A stretch of 64,000 nucleotides of DNA from Halovulum sp039180525. Lineage in GTDB: Bacteria > Pseudomonadota > Alphaproteobacteria > Rhodobacterales > Rhodobacteraceae. The notes under the pieces are model-generated. The model ran no database searches. It was not told the DNA's origin and saw only the letters and a program-made list of their open reading frames with translations. Shown one piece after another: positions 15,759 through 25,100 of this stretch. Location of the stretch: contig JBCDDF010000004.1 of NCBI GenBank assembly GCA_039180525.1, forward strand, positions 82,392-146,391, written 5' to 3'. The first letter of the stretch is position 1. Every line of letters starts with the position of its first letter. The position numbers were made by a program, and so were the translations under genes.

Positions 15759-16559
15759 ATGGACGGCCCCGCGCTTCTTGATTCCATCACAGACATCGCG
15801 GCCGGCCATGCGGGCGCCGTCATCGTGTCCGGCAGCCATGGCGGGCTCTACCCGGCGACCATGGCCAGCCGGGGTGGCGCGCGCGCGGCGATCCTGGTGG
15901 ATGCGGGCGTCGGGCTTGATCGGGCCGGGGTCGCGGGTGTCGAGGCGCTGGACGCCACCGGCATGGCGGCCGCAGCCGCCGCGACCATGTCGTGCCGCAT
16001 CGGCGATGCCTCGGACGTACTGGCGCGCGGGGTCCTGTCGGTCGCGAACGCGGCCGCCCGTGCCCTTGGGCTGCACGCCGGGCAACCCGTGGCGGAGGCG
16101 GTGCGCCGCCTGTCCGCGGCGCCGTTGCCGCGCGAACATCTTCCCGAAGTATCGGAGGCGCGCAGAGAGGTTTCGCTGCCCTTCGGCGGGGCGGTGGTTC
16201 TGGTCGATTCCGCCTCGCTCGTCGGGCCAGAGGATGCGGGGCGGCTGGTGGTCACCGGTTCGCATGGCGGTTTGATCGGCGGGGATCCGGCCCGTGCCCT
16301 AAAGGCCGCCGCCGCGGCTGCGGCGTTCCACGATGCGGGGAGGGGGCCGCAAAACGTCGCGCTCCAGCGCCTGCCGGCCCTGGACGCCAAGGGCATCCCG
16401 GCGGTTTGCGTGGCATCCGACAGCGCGCGGATCGGGGATGCCGGCTCCTGCTACGCAACCGGGGTCCTCTCTGCCGCCAACGCCGCCGCAACGTCAGTCG
16501 GCGCGCGGCCCGGAGCGCTTCTGAAGGAATGGCTGGCAACCCTGGCCGAAGCGCGATGA
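15759..16559 (+). CDS. unknown protein with an internal duplication
   Basis: A 266-residue soluble protein with no signal peptide, family not recognised. It consists of two homologous halves offset by about 143 residues: SGSHGG (24-29) matches TGSHGG (166-171), DAGVGLDRAGV (48-58) matches the segment at 191-201, LDATGMAAAA (64-73) matches LDAKGIPAVC (208-217), and RIGDASDVLARGVLSVAN (80-97) matches RIGDAGSCYATGVLSAAN (224-241). The repeated SGSHGG and RIGD motifs look like paired ligand or active-site loops. The start at 15759 is the first ATG after the AT-rich palindromic leader. It closes the catabolic island and may be an enzyme or sensor of that pathway, but no function is claimed. Confidence 0.8.
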   Translation: MDGPALLDSITDIAAGHAGAVIVSGSHGGLYPATMASRGGARAAILVDAGVGLDRAGVAGVEALDATGMAAAAAATMSCRIGDASDVLARGVLSVANAAARALGLHAGQPVAEAVRRLSAAPLPREHLPEVSEARREVSLPFGGAVVLVDSASLVGPEDAGRLVVTGSHGGLIGGDPARALKAAAAAAAFHDAGRGPQNVALQRLPALDAKGIPAVCVASDSARIGDAGSCYATGVLSAANAAATSVGARPGALLKEWLATLAEAR

Positions 16560-16691
16560 CGTATGCCGAAAGCGGCGGTGGCATGCGCGGGGGGTTGCCA
16601 GGGTCCCGAAGGCCGTCACGCCGAGCTCGTCCCGCCGGCGCCCCTCGTCGGGTTCGCCAAGCGCGCCCGGGGCCGGACCAGGCCGCTTTCG

Positions 16692-17411
16692 TCAGGGTGC
16701 GGATGCCCAGGGAGGATCCGGCGGCGAAACCGCCAGCCTTTGCGCAAAGGACCCGTATGCCGCCTGCGCCGCCAGGGACCAATCGGCGCGGCGGGACGCA
16801 AAAAGCGCGGCCTGCGATTGCAGGATCGGGCCGTCCGACAGGATTTTGAGGTGGTTCGCCCGCAGCGTATCGCCGGAGGAGGTGATGTCGACGATGGCTT
16901 CTGCGGTACCGTTCGCGATGGTGCCTTCGGTTGCGCCCTGGCTGTCGATCAGGTGGTAATCGGCCATGTCGTGTTTCTGAAACCACCCGCGCGCCAGGTT
17001 GTGATACTTGGTGGCGACCCGAAAGCGATGGCCGTGCGCGGCCCGAAAGGCGGCCGCGGCGGCGTCGAGGTCGTCCATACCGTCCACATCGATCCAGAAG
17101 CGCGGCACCGCCACCACCAGATCGGCCCGCCCGAAACCCATTTCCGCCAACTCAACGACGCGGCCGTCGGTCACCCGTTCGGCGACGACGTCCTGGCCGG
17201 TGACGCCCATGTGAATGCGGCCGGCCACAAGTTCGCGCGGGATCTCACCCGCCGCCAGCAGCACGAGTTGCACCCCGTCGACCCCATCGACGCGACCGGC
17301 ATATTCCCGATCTGTGCCCGTCAGCGCGATGCCCACGCCGCGTGCGGCGAACCAATCCACGGTCTGCGCCTGCAGCCGGCCCTTCGACGGCACCCCCAGT
17401 TTCAGCGTCAT
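16692..17411 (-). CDS. hisG: ATP phosphoribosyltransferase catalytic subunit, short form
   Basis: A 239-residue HisG of the short class, which catalyses the first step of histidine synthesis (ATP plus PRPP to phosphoribosyl-ATP). It begins LKLGVPSKGRLQ, contains GVTGQDVV and VATKYHNLA, and the PRPP-binding loop is in VDITSSGDTLRAN. It lacks the C-terminal regulatory domain of long forms, which fits the presence of HisZ directly upstream. The ATG at 17411 overlaps the hisZ stop. The C-terminal tail is proline-rich. The whole hisS-hisZ-hisG order is common in alphaproteobacteria. Confidence 0.96.
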   Translation of the reverse strand: MTLKLGVPSKGRLQAQTVDWFAARGVGIALTGTDREYAGRVDGVDGVQLVLLAAGEIPRELVAGRIHMGVTGQDVVAERVTDGRVVELAEMGFGRADLVVAVPRFWIDVDGMDDLDAAAAAFRAAHGHRFRVATKYHNLARGWFQKHDMADYHLIDSQGATEGTIANGTAEAIVDITSSGDTLRANHLKILSDGPILQSQAALFASRRADWSLAAQAAYGSFAQRLAVSPPDPPWASAP

Positions 17412-18469
17412 GGCGCCACCGCCGCCGGCAACGCCTGGGGCCGGATCACTGCGCCGATGGCGGGCGTGTCACCGCCCAGGGCGCGGGTTAGTGCATCGTA
17501 CCGCCCGCCGCTGGCGATCACCGGCAGATCCAGGCGGTCCGCGGCGCGAAAGCCGAAGACGAAGCCGTCATAGTATTCCAGCGTCGTGCCGCTGAAGGCG
17601 CCGTCGAAAGGCAGGCTGGCGGTATCCACGCCCTGCGCTTCCAGCGCCTCCAGCCGCGCGGCTAGCCGCTCCGCCGCGGGCGCCAGGGCCGCCACCCCGC
17701 GCGCCAGATCCGCCAACCGCGCGCGCACAGTCCGTGCGGGGCCGGACAGCCGCAATACGTCGCTGACCAGCGCCACGGCCGCGGCGCTCAGCGGCGGCTC
17801 GGCCGCTTCCGCATGCAGATCGCGCAGCCGGTCGATCACATCCGCCCGTGTCCGCACGCCGATCTGCGGCCCGGCGGCATGCACCGCCTCGCGCAGCGCG
17901 TCTGTGGCGATCGCGGGCGGGGTGACCGGGGCGGCGAACCGCGCCAACAGCCGGCGAAATCGCCGCGGGCGCCAGATATGGCGGCGCAGCGCCGCGCGGC
18001 GCTGCGGGCTGAGATCCAGGGCGTCGACCGCCGCGGTCAGAAGCCCCATGTCGCCGATGGCCCCCCGAAGCCCCTGCGCCGGCAAGGCATCGCGGATCTG
18101 CACGAAGACCTCCGCCTCCGCCCGCGGCGCATCCCGGTCGCCCAGCCGTTCGATCCCCACCTGCCAAAACTCGCGCGCCCGCAGCGTACCGGCCGCGCGG
18201 CGGCGCCAGACCGGGCCGGCATAGCTGTAAGTACCCCGCGGCGCGCCGGAGGCCAGATGCGCCTCCAGGACCGGTAGGGTGAAATCGGGGCGCAGCATGA
18301 ACTCGGCATCGCCGTCGCGCACGGTAAACGCGCGTGCCCGGATATCCTCGCCGTAGAGATCCAGCAACCGATCCGCCGGTTGCAACGCCTCGGGCGCGAC
18401 CCGCGTGGCCCCGGCGGCGCGAAACAGCGCCAGCAGCCGGTCGACCTCCCGCTCCAGCGCGGGCGTCAT
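17408..18469 (-). CDS. hisZ: ATP phosphoribosyltransferase regulatory subunit
   Basis: A 353-residue HisRS paralogue that activates short-form HisG and mediates histidine feedback. It keeps class II synthetase-like motifs: MLRPDFTLPV resembles motif 2 surroundings, and GGRYDALTRALGG with GAVIRPQ resembles the C-terminal part of the HisRS core, but it has no anticodon-binding domain. The ATG at 18469 overlaps the hisS stop (ATGA); an upstream extension inside hisS is rejected. Its stop overlaps hisG, so the two subunits are translationally coupled. Confidence 0.93.
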   Translation of the reverse strand: MTPALEREVDRLLALFRAAGATRVAPEALQPADRLLDLYGEDIRARAFTVRDGDAEFMLRPDFTLPVLEAHLASGAPRGTYSYAGPVWRRRAAGTLRAREFWQVGIERLGDRDAPRAEAEVFVQIRDALPAQGLRGAIGDMGLLTAAVDALDLSPQRRAALRRHIWRPRRFRRLLARFAAPVTPPAIATDALREAVHAAGPQIGVRTRADVIDRLRDLHAEAAEPPLSAAAVALVSDVLRLSGPARTVRARLADLARGVAALAPAAERLAARLEALEAQGVDTASLPFDGAFSGTTLEYYDGFVFGFRAADRLDLPVIASGGRYDALTRALGGDTPAIGAVIRPQALPAAVAP

Positions 18470-19965
18470 TGGGTGCGGGCGCAGATCGCCTGCACTTGCG
18501 CCACAAGCTGGCCGCGCGGCACCTCGACCTGGGCCGGCTGCGCCTTCCACTCGTCATGGCTCATATCCGCAGCCAGCCGCGCGCCCAGCGCCAGATCCTT
18601 CAGTTGCACGACGCCGCGGTCGGCTTCCTGCGATCCCTGGATCACCGCGACCGGGCTGTGCCGCGCATCGGCATACTTCAACTGGTTGCCGAAATTCTTC
18701 GGATTGCCCAGATAAACCTCTGCCCGCAGACCGGCGGCACGCAACTCAGCGGCCATGGCCTGATAGTCGGCGATCCGGTCACGATCCATCACCGTGACGA
18801 TGACTGGCCCAGTCCGCAGGGGCGGCGCGTCTCGGCGCAGCCGCAGCGCCGCCAACAGCCGGTCGACGCCGATGGATATACCAGTTGCCGGCACCGTCTG
18901 GCCGGTGAAGCGTTTGACCAGATCGTCATACCGCCCGCCGCCGGCGATGGAGCCGAACTGCCGCGGGCGGCCCTTTTCGTCGCGGATCTCAAAGGTCAGT
19001 TCGGCTTCATAGACCGGCCCGGTGTAATAGCCCAAGCCCCGCACGACCGATGGATCGAGCACCAGTTGCGCACCGCCCCGCGTGCCGTCCCGCGCGTCGA
19101 TCAGGGTGGCGATCTGTTCCAATTCGTCGACACCGTCGCGCCCGGTCTGCGACCCGGCGACCAAATCCCGCAAGCTTGCCAGCGTGGCCGCGGAATCCGC
19201 CCCGCGCGCGCCGACGAAGGCCAGCACCTGGTCCGCGGCGTCGGAACTCAGCCCCGCGCCTTCGGTGAAATCGCCGCTTTCGTCCTTGCGTCCCGCGCCC
19301 AGCAGCGCCCGCACACCCTCCGGCCCCAACCGGTCGAGCTTGTCGATGGCACGTAGGACCACGCCGCGCGACCCGGCCTGCGCCTCCGGCTCCTGCGGAT
19401 CCAGCAGCCCCACGACCTCCATCACCCCATTCAGAACCTTGCGGTTGTTCACACGCACCAGGGTTTCGGAGGGCGACAGGCCGACCGCGCCCAATGCCTC
19501 GATCAGCATCGTGCAGATCTCGGCATCCGCAGCCACGGACGCCGCGCCGACCGTATCGGCATCACACTGGTAGAACTGGCGAAACCGCCCCGGCCCCGGC
19601 TTTTCGTTGCGCCAGACCGGCCCCGCGGCATAGCGGCGATAGGGCAGCGGCAGATCGTTGCGGTACTGCGCATAGACCCGGGCCAGCGGCGCCGTCAGAT
19701 CGTAGCGCAGCGCCACCCAGTCGGGATTGTCCTGCCAGGCAAAGACGCCCGCGTTGGGCCGGTCGACATCCGGCAGGAACTTGCCGAGCGCGGCCACCGT
19801 CTCCACGGCCGATGTCTCCAGCGCGTCGAAGCCATAGGCCTGGTATACGGCGCAAATCTCGCGCAGCATCTGCGCCCGCTCGGTCACATCCGCCCCGAAG
19901 GAATCTTGAAACCCCCGCGGCGGTACCGCCTTGGGGCGTTGAACTTTCTGCTTTTTTTCCGCCAT
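18466..19965 (-). CDS. hisS: histidyl-tRNA synthetase
   Basis: A 499-residue class II aminoacyl-tRNA synthetase. It has the N-terminal RGFQDSF region, LRYDLTAPLARVYA, the motif 2 region YAAGPVWRNEKPGPGRFRQF, the histidine-specific GLGYYTGPVYE, and GGGRYDDLVKRF near motif 3, then a C-terminal anticodon-binding domain. The central insertion is longer than in the E. coli enzyme, as in many alphaproteobacteria. It is the first gene of a leftward operon with hisZ and hisG. About 148 bp separate it from the divergent wall hydrolase gene and should hold its promoter. Confidence 0.97.
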   Translation of the reverse strand: MAEKKQKVQRPKAVPPRGFQDSFGADVTERAQMLREICAVYQAYGFDALETSAVETVAALGKFLPDVDRPNAGVFAWQDNPDWVALRYDLTAPLARVYAQYRNDLPLPYRRYAAGPVWRNEKPGPGRFRQFYQCDADTVGAASVAADAEICTMLIEALGAVGLSPSETLVRVNNRKVLNGVMEVVGLLDPQEPEAQAGSRGVVLRAIDKLDRLGPEGVRALLGAGRKDESGDFTEGAGLSSDAADQVLAFVGARGADSAATLASLRDLVAGSQTGRDGVDELEQIATLIDARDGTRGGAQLVLDPSVVRGLGYYTGPVYEAELTFEIRDEKGRPRQFGSIAGGGRYDDLVKRFTGQTVPATGISIGVDRLLAALRLRRDAPPLRTGPVIVTVMDRDRIADYQAMAAELRAAGLRAEVYLGNPKNFGNQLKYADARHSPVAVIQGSQEADRGVVQLKDLALGARLAADMSHDEWKAQPAQVEVPRGQLVAQVQAICARTQ

Positions 19966-20113
19966 CGCCGCAGGCTCCTCGCGTCGGGCGCCCGTCTACC
20001 CTGCCGGCGGGGGCGGGGCAAGCGAACCGGGGCGGGGTAAGCGGGCGGGAGTTGCGAAAAGCGGTCGTTGCCTTATGTTCCGCCGCGGGGCACGCACGCG
20101 ACGGGAGGATCGC

Positions 20114-20605
20114 ATGACACTTTTCCGCCGGGCCGCTCTGGCCCTGACGCTGCTTGCGGCCGCCTGCGCCCCCGCGCCCGAGACCACGGACATCGCCCGC
20201 ACCGCGGCAGAGGTCGACGCACGCGACTTCGAATGCCTGCGCGAGGCGATCTATCACGAAGCCAGCGCCCGAAGCGTGCGCGGCGGGCGCGCGGTGGCGA
20301 ATGTCATCCTGAACCGCGCCGCCGACCCGCGCTTTCCCAACACCGTCTGCGGCGTGATCCGCGAAGGCGAGGCGCGCGGGCGGTGCCAGTTTTCCTATCG
20401 CTGCGACGGCCGGCCGGAGATTTTGGCCGATGCCATCAAACGTGCGACCGCGACCGAGGCGGCGCGGCTGGCGCTGGAGAACCCCGGCGAGGACGTGACC
20501 GACGGTGCGCTCTTTTTCCACGCCAATTGGATGGAACCCGGCTGGTTCGGAACGCTTGACCGCAAGATGAGCGCCGGCGGCAATACGTTTTACGGCGACG
20601 CATGA
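20114..20605 (+). CDS. SleB-like cell wall hydrolase, putative lipoprotein
   Basis: A 163-residue protein with an N-terminal hydrophobic segment ending in LAAAC, a plausible though non-optimal lipobox, so it is probably exported and membrane-anchored. The rest matches the Hydrolase_2/SleB-type domain: REAIYHEA carries the expected catalytic glutamate, followed by VANVILNRA, CGVI and a CQFSYRCDGR segment, with ALFFHA later. These enzymes act on peptidoglycan glycan strands. The ATG at 20114 is 5 nt after GGGAGG. Its stop overlaps the next gene by 4 bp, though their functions look unrelated. Confidence 0.87.
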   Translation: MTLFRRAALALTLLAAACAPAPETTDIARTAAEVDARDFECLREAIYHEASARSVRGGRAVANVILNRAADPRFPNTVCGVIREGEARGRCQFSYRCDGRPEILADAIKRATATEAARLALENPGEDVTDGALFFHANWMEPGWFGTLDRKMSAGGNTFYGDA

Positions 20606-21537
20606 GCCTGGACCCGGCGGCGGTGCGGGCCGCCGCCCCGCCGGCGCCGGCGTTTTTCGACGGGTTCGAGGATCGCACCGTCGCGGTGCCCGGCGGTCAT
20701 GTGTTTGCCCGTATCGGTGGCGCGGGGCCGCCCCTGCTGCTGTTGCACGGCTATCCGCAGACCTCTGCCATGTGGCACCGCGTGGCGCCCGATCTGGCGC
20801 GCGACTATACCGTGATTTGCGCCGATCTGCGCGGCTATGGCCGGTCGTCGAAACCGCCCAGCGATGCCCACCATACAGTCTATACCAAACGTGCCATGGC
20901 CGGCGACCTGCTGGCGTTGATGGATACGCTGGGTCATGCGCGGTTTCTGATCGGCGCGCATGATCGCGGCGCACGCGTCGCGCATCGACTGGCGGCGGAT
21001 GCGCCGGACCGGGTTCGCGCCTTGGCGCTGCTCGATATCGCGCCGACGCGCGAGATGTATCGCGATGCCGGCTCCGCCTTCGCCGCTGCCTACTGGCATT
21101 GGTATTGGCTGATCCAGCCGGCGCCGTTTCCCGAACGGCTGATCGGTGCCGATCCGGACTTCTATTGGGTGTCCAAGTGCTGCGCCGGTGCGGCCGGGGC
21201 CGCCCCTTTCGCGGCCCAGGCGTTGGAGGAATACCTGACCGCCTGGCGAGATCCGGCCACGATCCACGCCGCCTGCGAGGATTACCGCGCCGCCTACGGC
21301 GCCGACATCGCGCATGACGATGCGGAGGATGGGACCAAACTTCCGATGCCGCTGCTGGCGTTGTGGGGCGCACAAGGCGCCATCGGTGCGCATTTCGACT
21401 GCCTGGCGCTGTGGCGCGAGCGGGCCGCGGATGTCAGCGGCCATGCCTTGCCCGGTGGTCATTATCTTGCCGAGGAAGTTCCGCAGGCGGTGCTGGCGGC
21501 GTGGCGGCCGTTTCTCGCCGCGCATGCCCGGCGATAG
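20602..21537 (+). CDS. haloacetate dehalogenase-like alpha/beta hydrolase
   Basis: A 311-residue alpha/beta hydrolase very like fluoroacetate/haloacetate dehalogenases. It has HGYPQTSAMWH around the oxyanion loop, DLRGYGRS, and a nucleophile elbow AHDRGARVAHR with an aspartate nucleophile followed by the two arginines that bind the substrate carboxylate. HWYWLIQP supplies the His-Trp pair of the halide pocket, and GHYLAEE the catalytic histidine. Known members hydrolyse haloacetates, but many homologues act on other substrates, so dehalogenase activity is a good but unproven call. It is coupled to the wall hydrolase gene by an ATGA junction. Confidence 0.85.
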   Translation: MSLDPAAVRAAAPPAPAFFDGFEDRTVAVPGGHVFARIGGAGPPLLLLHGYPQTSAMWHRVAPDLARDYTVICADLRGYGRSSKPPSDAHHTVYTKRAMAGDLLALMDTLGHARFLIGAHDRGARVAHRLAADAPDRVRALALLDIAPTREMYRDAGSAFAAAYWHWYWLIQPAPFPERLIGADPDFYWVSKCCAGAAGAAPFAAQALEEYLTAWRDPATIHAACEDYRAAYGADIAHDDAEDGTKLPMPLLALWGAQGAIGAHFDCLALWRERAADVSGHALPGGHYLAEEVPQAVLAAWRPFLAAHARR

Positions 21538-21562
21538 GTGTTGCGCCCCGCATTCCTTGAAA

Positions 21563-21635
21563 CGCGCCCCGGACTTGTTCCGGGGCCTCCGGTCCCTGCG
21601 CGGAAGTTGAGGCCCCGGGTCGAGCCCGGGGCGCG
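21563..21635. repeat. interspersed palindromic repeat (REP-like), copy 1
   Basis: A 73-bp element with CGCGCCCC at the left end and GGGGCGCG at the right end. It contains two hairpins: CCCCGGA-5 nt-TCCGGGG (21567-21585) and CCCCGGG-5 nt-CCCGGGG (21613-21631). A closely similar 74-bp element is at 45979-46052 and a partial one at 28539-28557. It lies between two convergent genes and may also serve as a terminator. Confidence 0.8.
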
Positions 21636-21661
21636 GCGGTTCCAACGCGCCCAGCGTCGCG

Positions 21662-22129
21662 CTAGCTCTCGCTCAGCCCGCAATAGGCGCCGCGGTGGAA
21701 CACCAGTGGCGGCCGGTCGGCGCGTTCGAACCGTTTGACCTCGCCCACCACGATCAGATGGTCGCCGCCGTCATGCCCGGCGGAATGGGCGCATTCGAAC
21801 CGCGCCGCGCAGCCGTCGAAAAGCGGCACGCCGCCCAGACCGGCGCCATAGTTCAGCCCTTCGAAATCCTCGCCGGAGCGGGCGAAGCGCACCGCAAGAT
21901 CGCGTTGTTCGGCGGCGAGGACGTGGATCGCGAAATGGTCGGCCGATTCAAAGGCCGGGAAACGGGGCGAGTGGCGGGCAGGCGCCCACAGAACCAGCGG
22001 CGGGTCGAGCGACACCGACGCAAAGCTGTTCGCCGTGATCCCCATCGGCCCGCGCCCGCTGAGCGCGGTGACCACCGTCACCCCGGTCGGGAAACACCCC
22101 AAGGCGTTGCGCAATGCGCGTTCATCCAC
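21662..22129 (-). CDS. flavin reductase family protein
   Basis: A 155-residue FMN-binding split-barrel protein. The N-terminal CFPTGVTVVTA motif, ITANSFASVSLDPPLVL and the C-terminal FHRGAYCGL are hallmarks of NAD(P)H:flavin reductases that supply reduced flavin to two-component monooxygenases. No monooxygenase gene is adjacent, so its partner is unknown. It is convergent with the dehalogenase-like gene across a REP-like element and lies 65 bp downstream of dnaE on the same strand, in a gap with no other feature. Confidence 0.9.
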   Translation of the reverse strand: MDERALRNALGCFPTGVTVVTALSGRGPMGITANSFASVSLDPPLVLWAPARHSPRFPAFESADHFAIHVLAAEQRDLAVRFARSGEDFEGLNYGAGLGGVPLFDGCAARFECAHSAGHDGGDHLIVVGEVKRFERADRPPLVFHRGAYCGLSES

Positions 22130-22194
22130 CGCCGATCCCTTTCGATGCCCGGGCCGTCACAGATAGGCCGGCGCTGGCGCTGTCAATCGCAGGT

Positions 22195-25100
22195 TCAAAA
22201 CTCTTCCACATGGGCCACGCCGGGCACATGCTTGATCGCGCTTTTGATCTGCGGTGTGACCGGATAGCGCTCGGGCAGCGCGATCTCCACCTCGCCGGGC
22301 AGATCGGGATGCATCAGCACCAGGTTGACCGGCCCGGCGCCGCGGGTGCGCGCGCCCCTCGCCTCTTCCAGCCGCACCGCGACGGAAGGCACGGCGGCGG
22401 GATCGTTGACGAAGATCTTCAGCCCGGCGGGATCGGCGCCCGCGACGACATCGTCGATCGGCTGCACCCCGCGCGCCAACAGCTTGAGCTGCTCGCTTTC
22501 ATATGTCGCCTCGACCGACAGCACCACATTGCGACCCGGCTCCAGCGCGTCGCGGTACTGCTCCAGCGTGTCGGAGAACACAGTCACCTCGTAAAGCCCG
22601 GTCGGATCGCTGAGTTGCACGAAGGCAAAGCGGTTGCCGCGCGCCGATTTGCGCTCCTGCCGCCCGGCCACGGCACCGGCGATCTTGGCCGCGCGCGGGG
22701 CGCTGCGCACCGCCTCGGTCAACTCCGCCAGGGTCATCACCCGCTGGCGCTTTAGCGGCCCCATGTAGTCATCCAGCGGGTGGCCGGACAGATAGAAGCC
22801 GACCGCCTCATGCTCCTGGCCCAGCCGCTCGGTCGGCAGCCAATCCTCGGGTTCCGGCAGGCGCGGGCTGGGCAGATCGGCGCCGCCCGCGCCAAACATC
22901 GACATCTGGTCCGAGGCACGATCTTCATGCGCCGCCGCCGAATAGGCGACCAGCCGGTCGACGCTTTCCAGCATCTTGCGGCGGTTCGAATCCAACTGAT
23001 CGAAGGCCCCCGCACGCGCCAGCATCTCCAACGGCCGCTTGCCCAGCCGCTTCAGATCCACCCGCTGGGCAAGATCGAACACGTCCCGGAACGCACCGCC
23101 CGCCTCCCGCGCCGCGACGATCATGCGCATCGCTTCGATGCCCACATTCTTCAGCGCGCCAAGGCCATAGACGATCTTGCCGTTCTCGACGGTGAAGGTC
23201 GCCCCCCCCCGGTTGACGCAGGGCGGCACAACGTCGATCTCCAGCCGGTTGACCTCCTGCTTATAGACGTTCAGCTTGTCGGTCAGATGGATGTCGCAAT
23301 TCATCACCGCGGCCATGAACTCGACCGGGTGGTTCGCCTTCAGCCAGGCGGTCTGATAGCTGACCACCGCATAAGCGGCGGCGTGGGACTTGTTGAACCC
23401 GTAGTTGGCGAACTTATCCAGTAGGTTCCAGACCTCCAGCGCTTTGCCCTGGTCGACCTGGTTCTCCCCCGCGCCGGCCAGGAACTTCGGGCGTTCCGCA
23501 TCCATCGCGGCCTGGATCTTCTTTCCCATGGCCCGGCGCAGCATGTCGGCGCCGCCCAGGGAATAGCCCGCCATCTTGCGGGCGATCTCCATGACCTGTT
23601 CCTGATAGACGATGATGCCTTGGGTTTCGTCCAGGATGTCGTCGATCAGCGGGTGGATGGACTCGCGCGGCTCCCGCCCGTTCTTGACGTTGCAGAACTT
23701 GGGGATGTTCTCCATCGGGCCGGGCCGATAGAGCGCGACCAGCGCGATGATGTCCTCGATCTGGGTCGGCTTCATCTGGCGCAGCGCATCCTTCATGCCG
23801 CTGCTTTCCACCTGGAACACCGCCACCGTCTCGGCCTTGGCATAGAGGTCATACGCCTTGGCATCGTCCAGCGGGATGGCGCCGATATCCACCTCCACCC
23901 CGCGCGCTTTCAGCAGATCCAGCGCGTTCTGAATCACGGTCAGCGTCTTCAGCCCCAGGAAGTCGAACTTGACCAGCCCCGCGGCCTCGACCCATTTCAT
24001 GTTGAACTGCGTCGCCGGCATGTCCGAACGCGGATCCTGGTAAAGCGGCACCAATTCGACCAACGGCCTATCGCCGATCACCACGCCGGCGGCATGGGTG
24101 GAGGCGTTGCGGTAGAGCCCCTCGACCTTGCCGGCGATGTCAAGCATCCGGGCGACGACCTCTTCCGACTTGGCCTCCTCGCGCAGGCGCGGTTCCTCGG
24201 CCAGCGCCTTTTCGATGCTGACGGGTTTGACGCCCTCGATTGGGATCAGCTTGGACAGCCGGTCGACCTGGCCATAGGGCATCTGCAACACGCGACCCAC
24301 GTCGCGCACGGCGGCCTTGGACAGAAGCGCGCCAAAGGTGATGATCTGCGCAACCCGGTCACCGCCGTACTTCTCCTGCACATAGGCGATGACCTCTTCG
24401 CGCCGGTCCATGCAAAAATCGATGTCGAAATCCGGCATCGAGACGCGCTCGGGGTTCAGGAACCGCTCAAACAGCAACCCATAGCGCAGCGGATCCAGGT
24501 CGGTGATCGTCAGCGCATAGGCCACCAGCGATCCGGCGCCCGATCCGCGGCCCGGGCCCACCGGGATGTCCCGATCCTTGGCCCATTTGATGAAATCGGC
24601 GACGATCAGGAAGTAACCGGGAAAGCCCATCCCCTCGATCACGCCAAGTTCGAAATCCAGCCGTTTCTCATAATCCTCGACCGGCCCGGCATGGGGAATG
24701 ACCGCCAGCCGGTCGGTCAGGCCGGCGCGGGCCTGTCGGCGCAATTCCTCGATCTCGTCATCGGCAAAGCGCGGCAGGATCGGGTCGCGGGTGCGTGCGC
24801 GAAAGGCGCAGCGGCGCGCGATTTCGACGGTGTTGTCCAAAGCCTCCGGCAGGTCCGCGAACAGCGCTGCCATTTCGTCCTGCGTCTTGAAGTAGTGCTG
24901 ATCGGTCAATTGCCGGCGCGGTTCGGCCTGGTCGACATAGGTGCCCTCGGCGATGCATAGCAGCGCGTCATGGGCGGCGTGCATGTCGGGCTTGGCGAAG
25001 TGCACATCGTTGGTGGCGACCAGCGGCAGGTCGAGCGCGTAGGCGATGTCGATCAGCGCGGGCTCGGTCGCGGCCTCGGCCGGCATCCGCGGCGCGCCGC

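Noticed and set aside
17408..18469. Second histidyl-tRNA synthetase
   Set aside because: It lacks the anticodon-binding domain and sits between hisS and short-form hisG, so it is HisZ.
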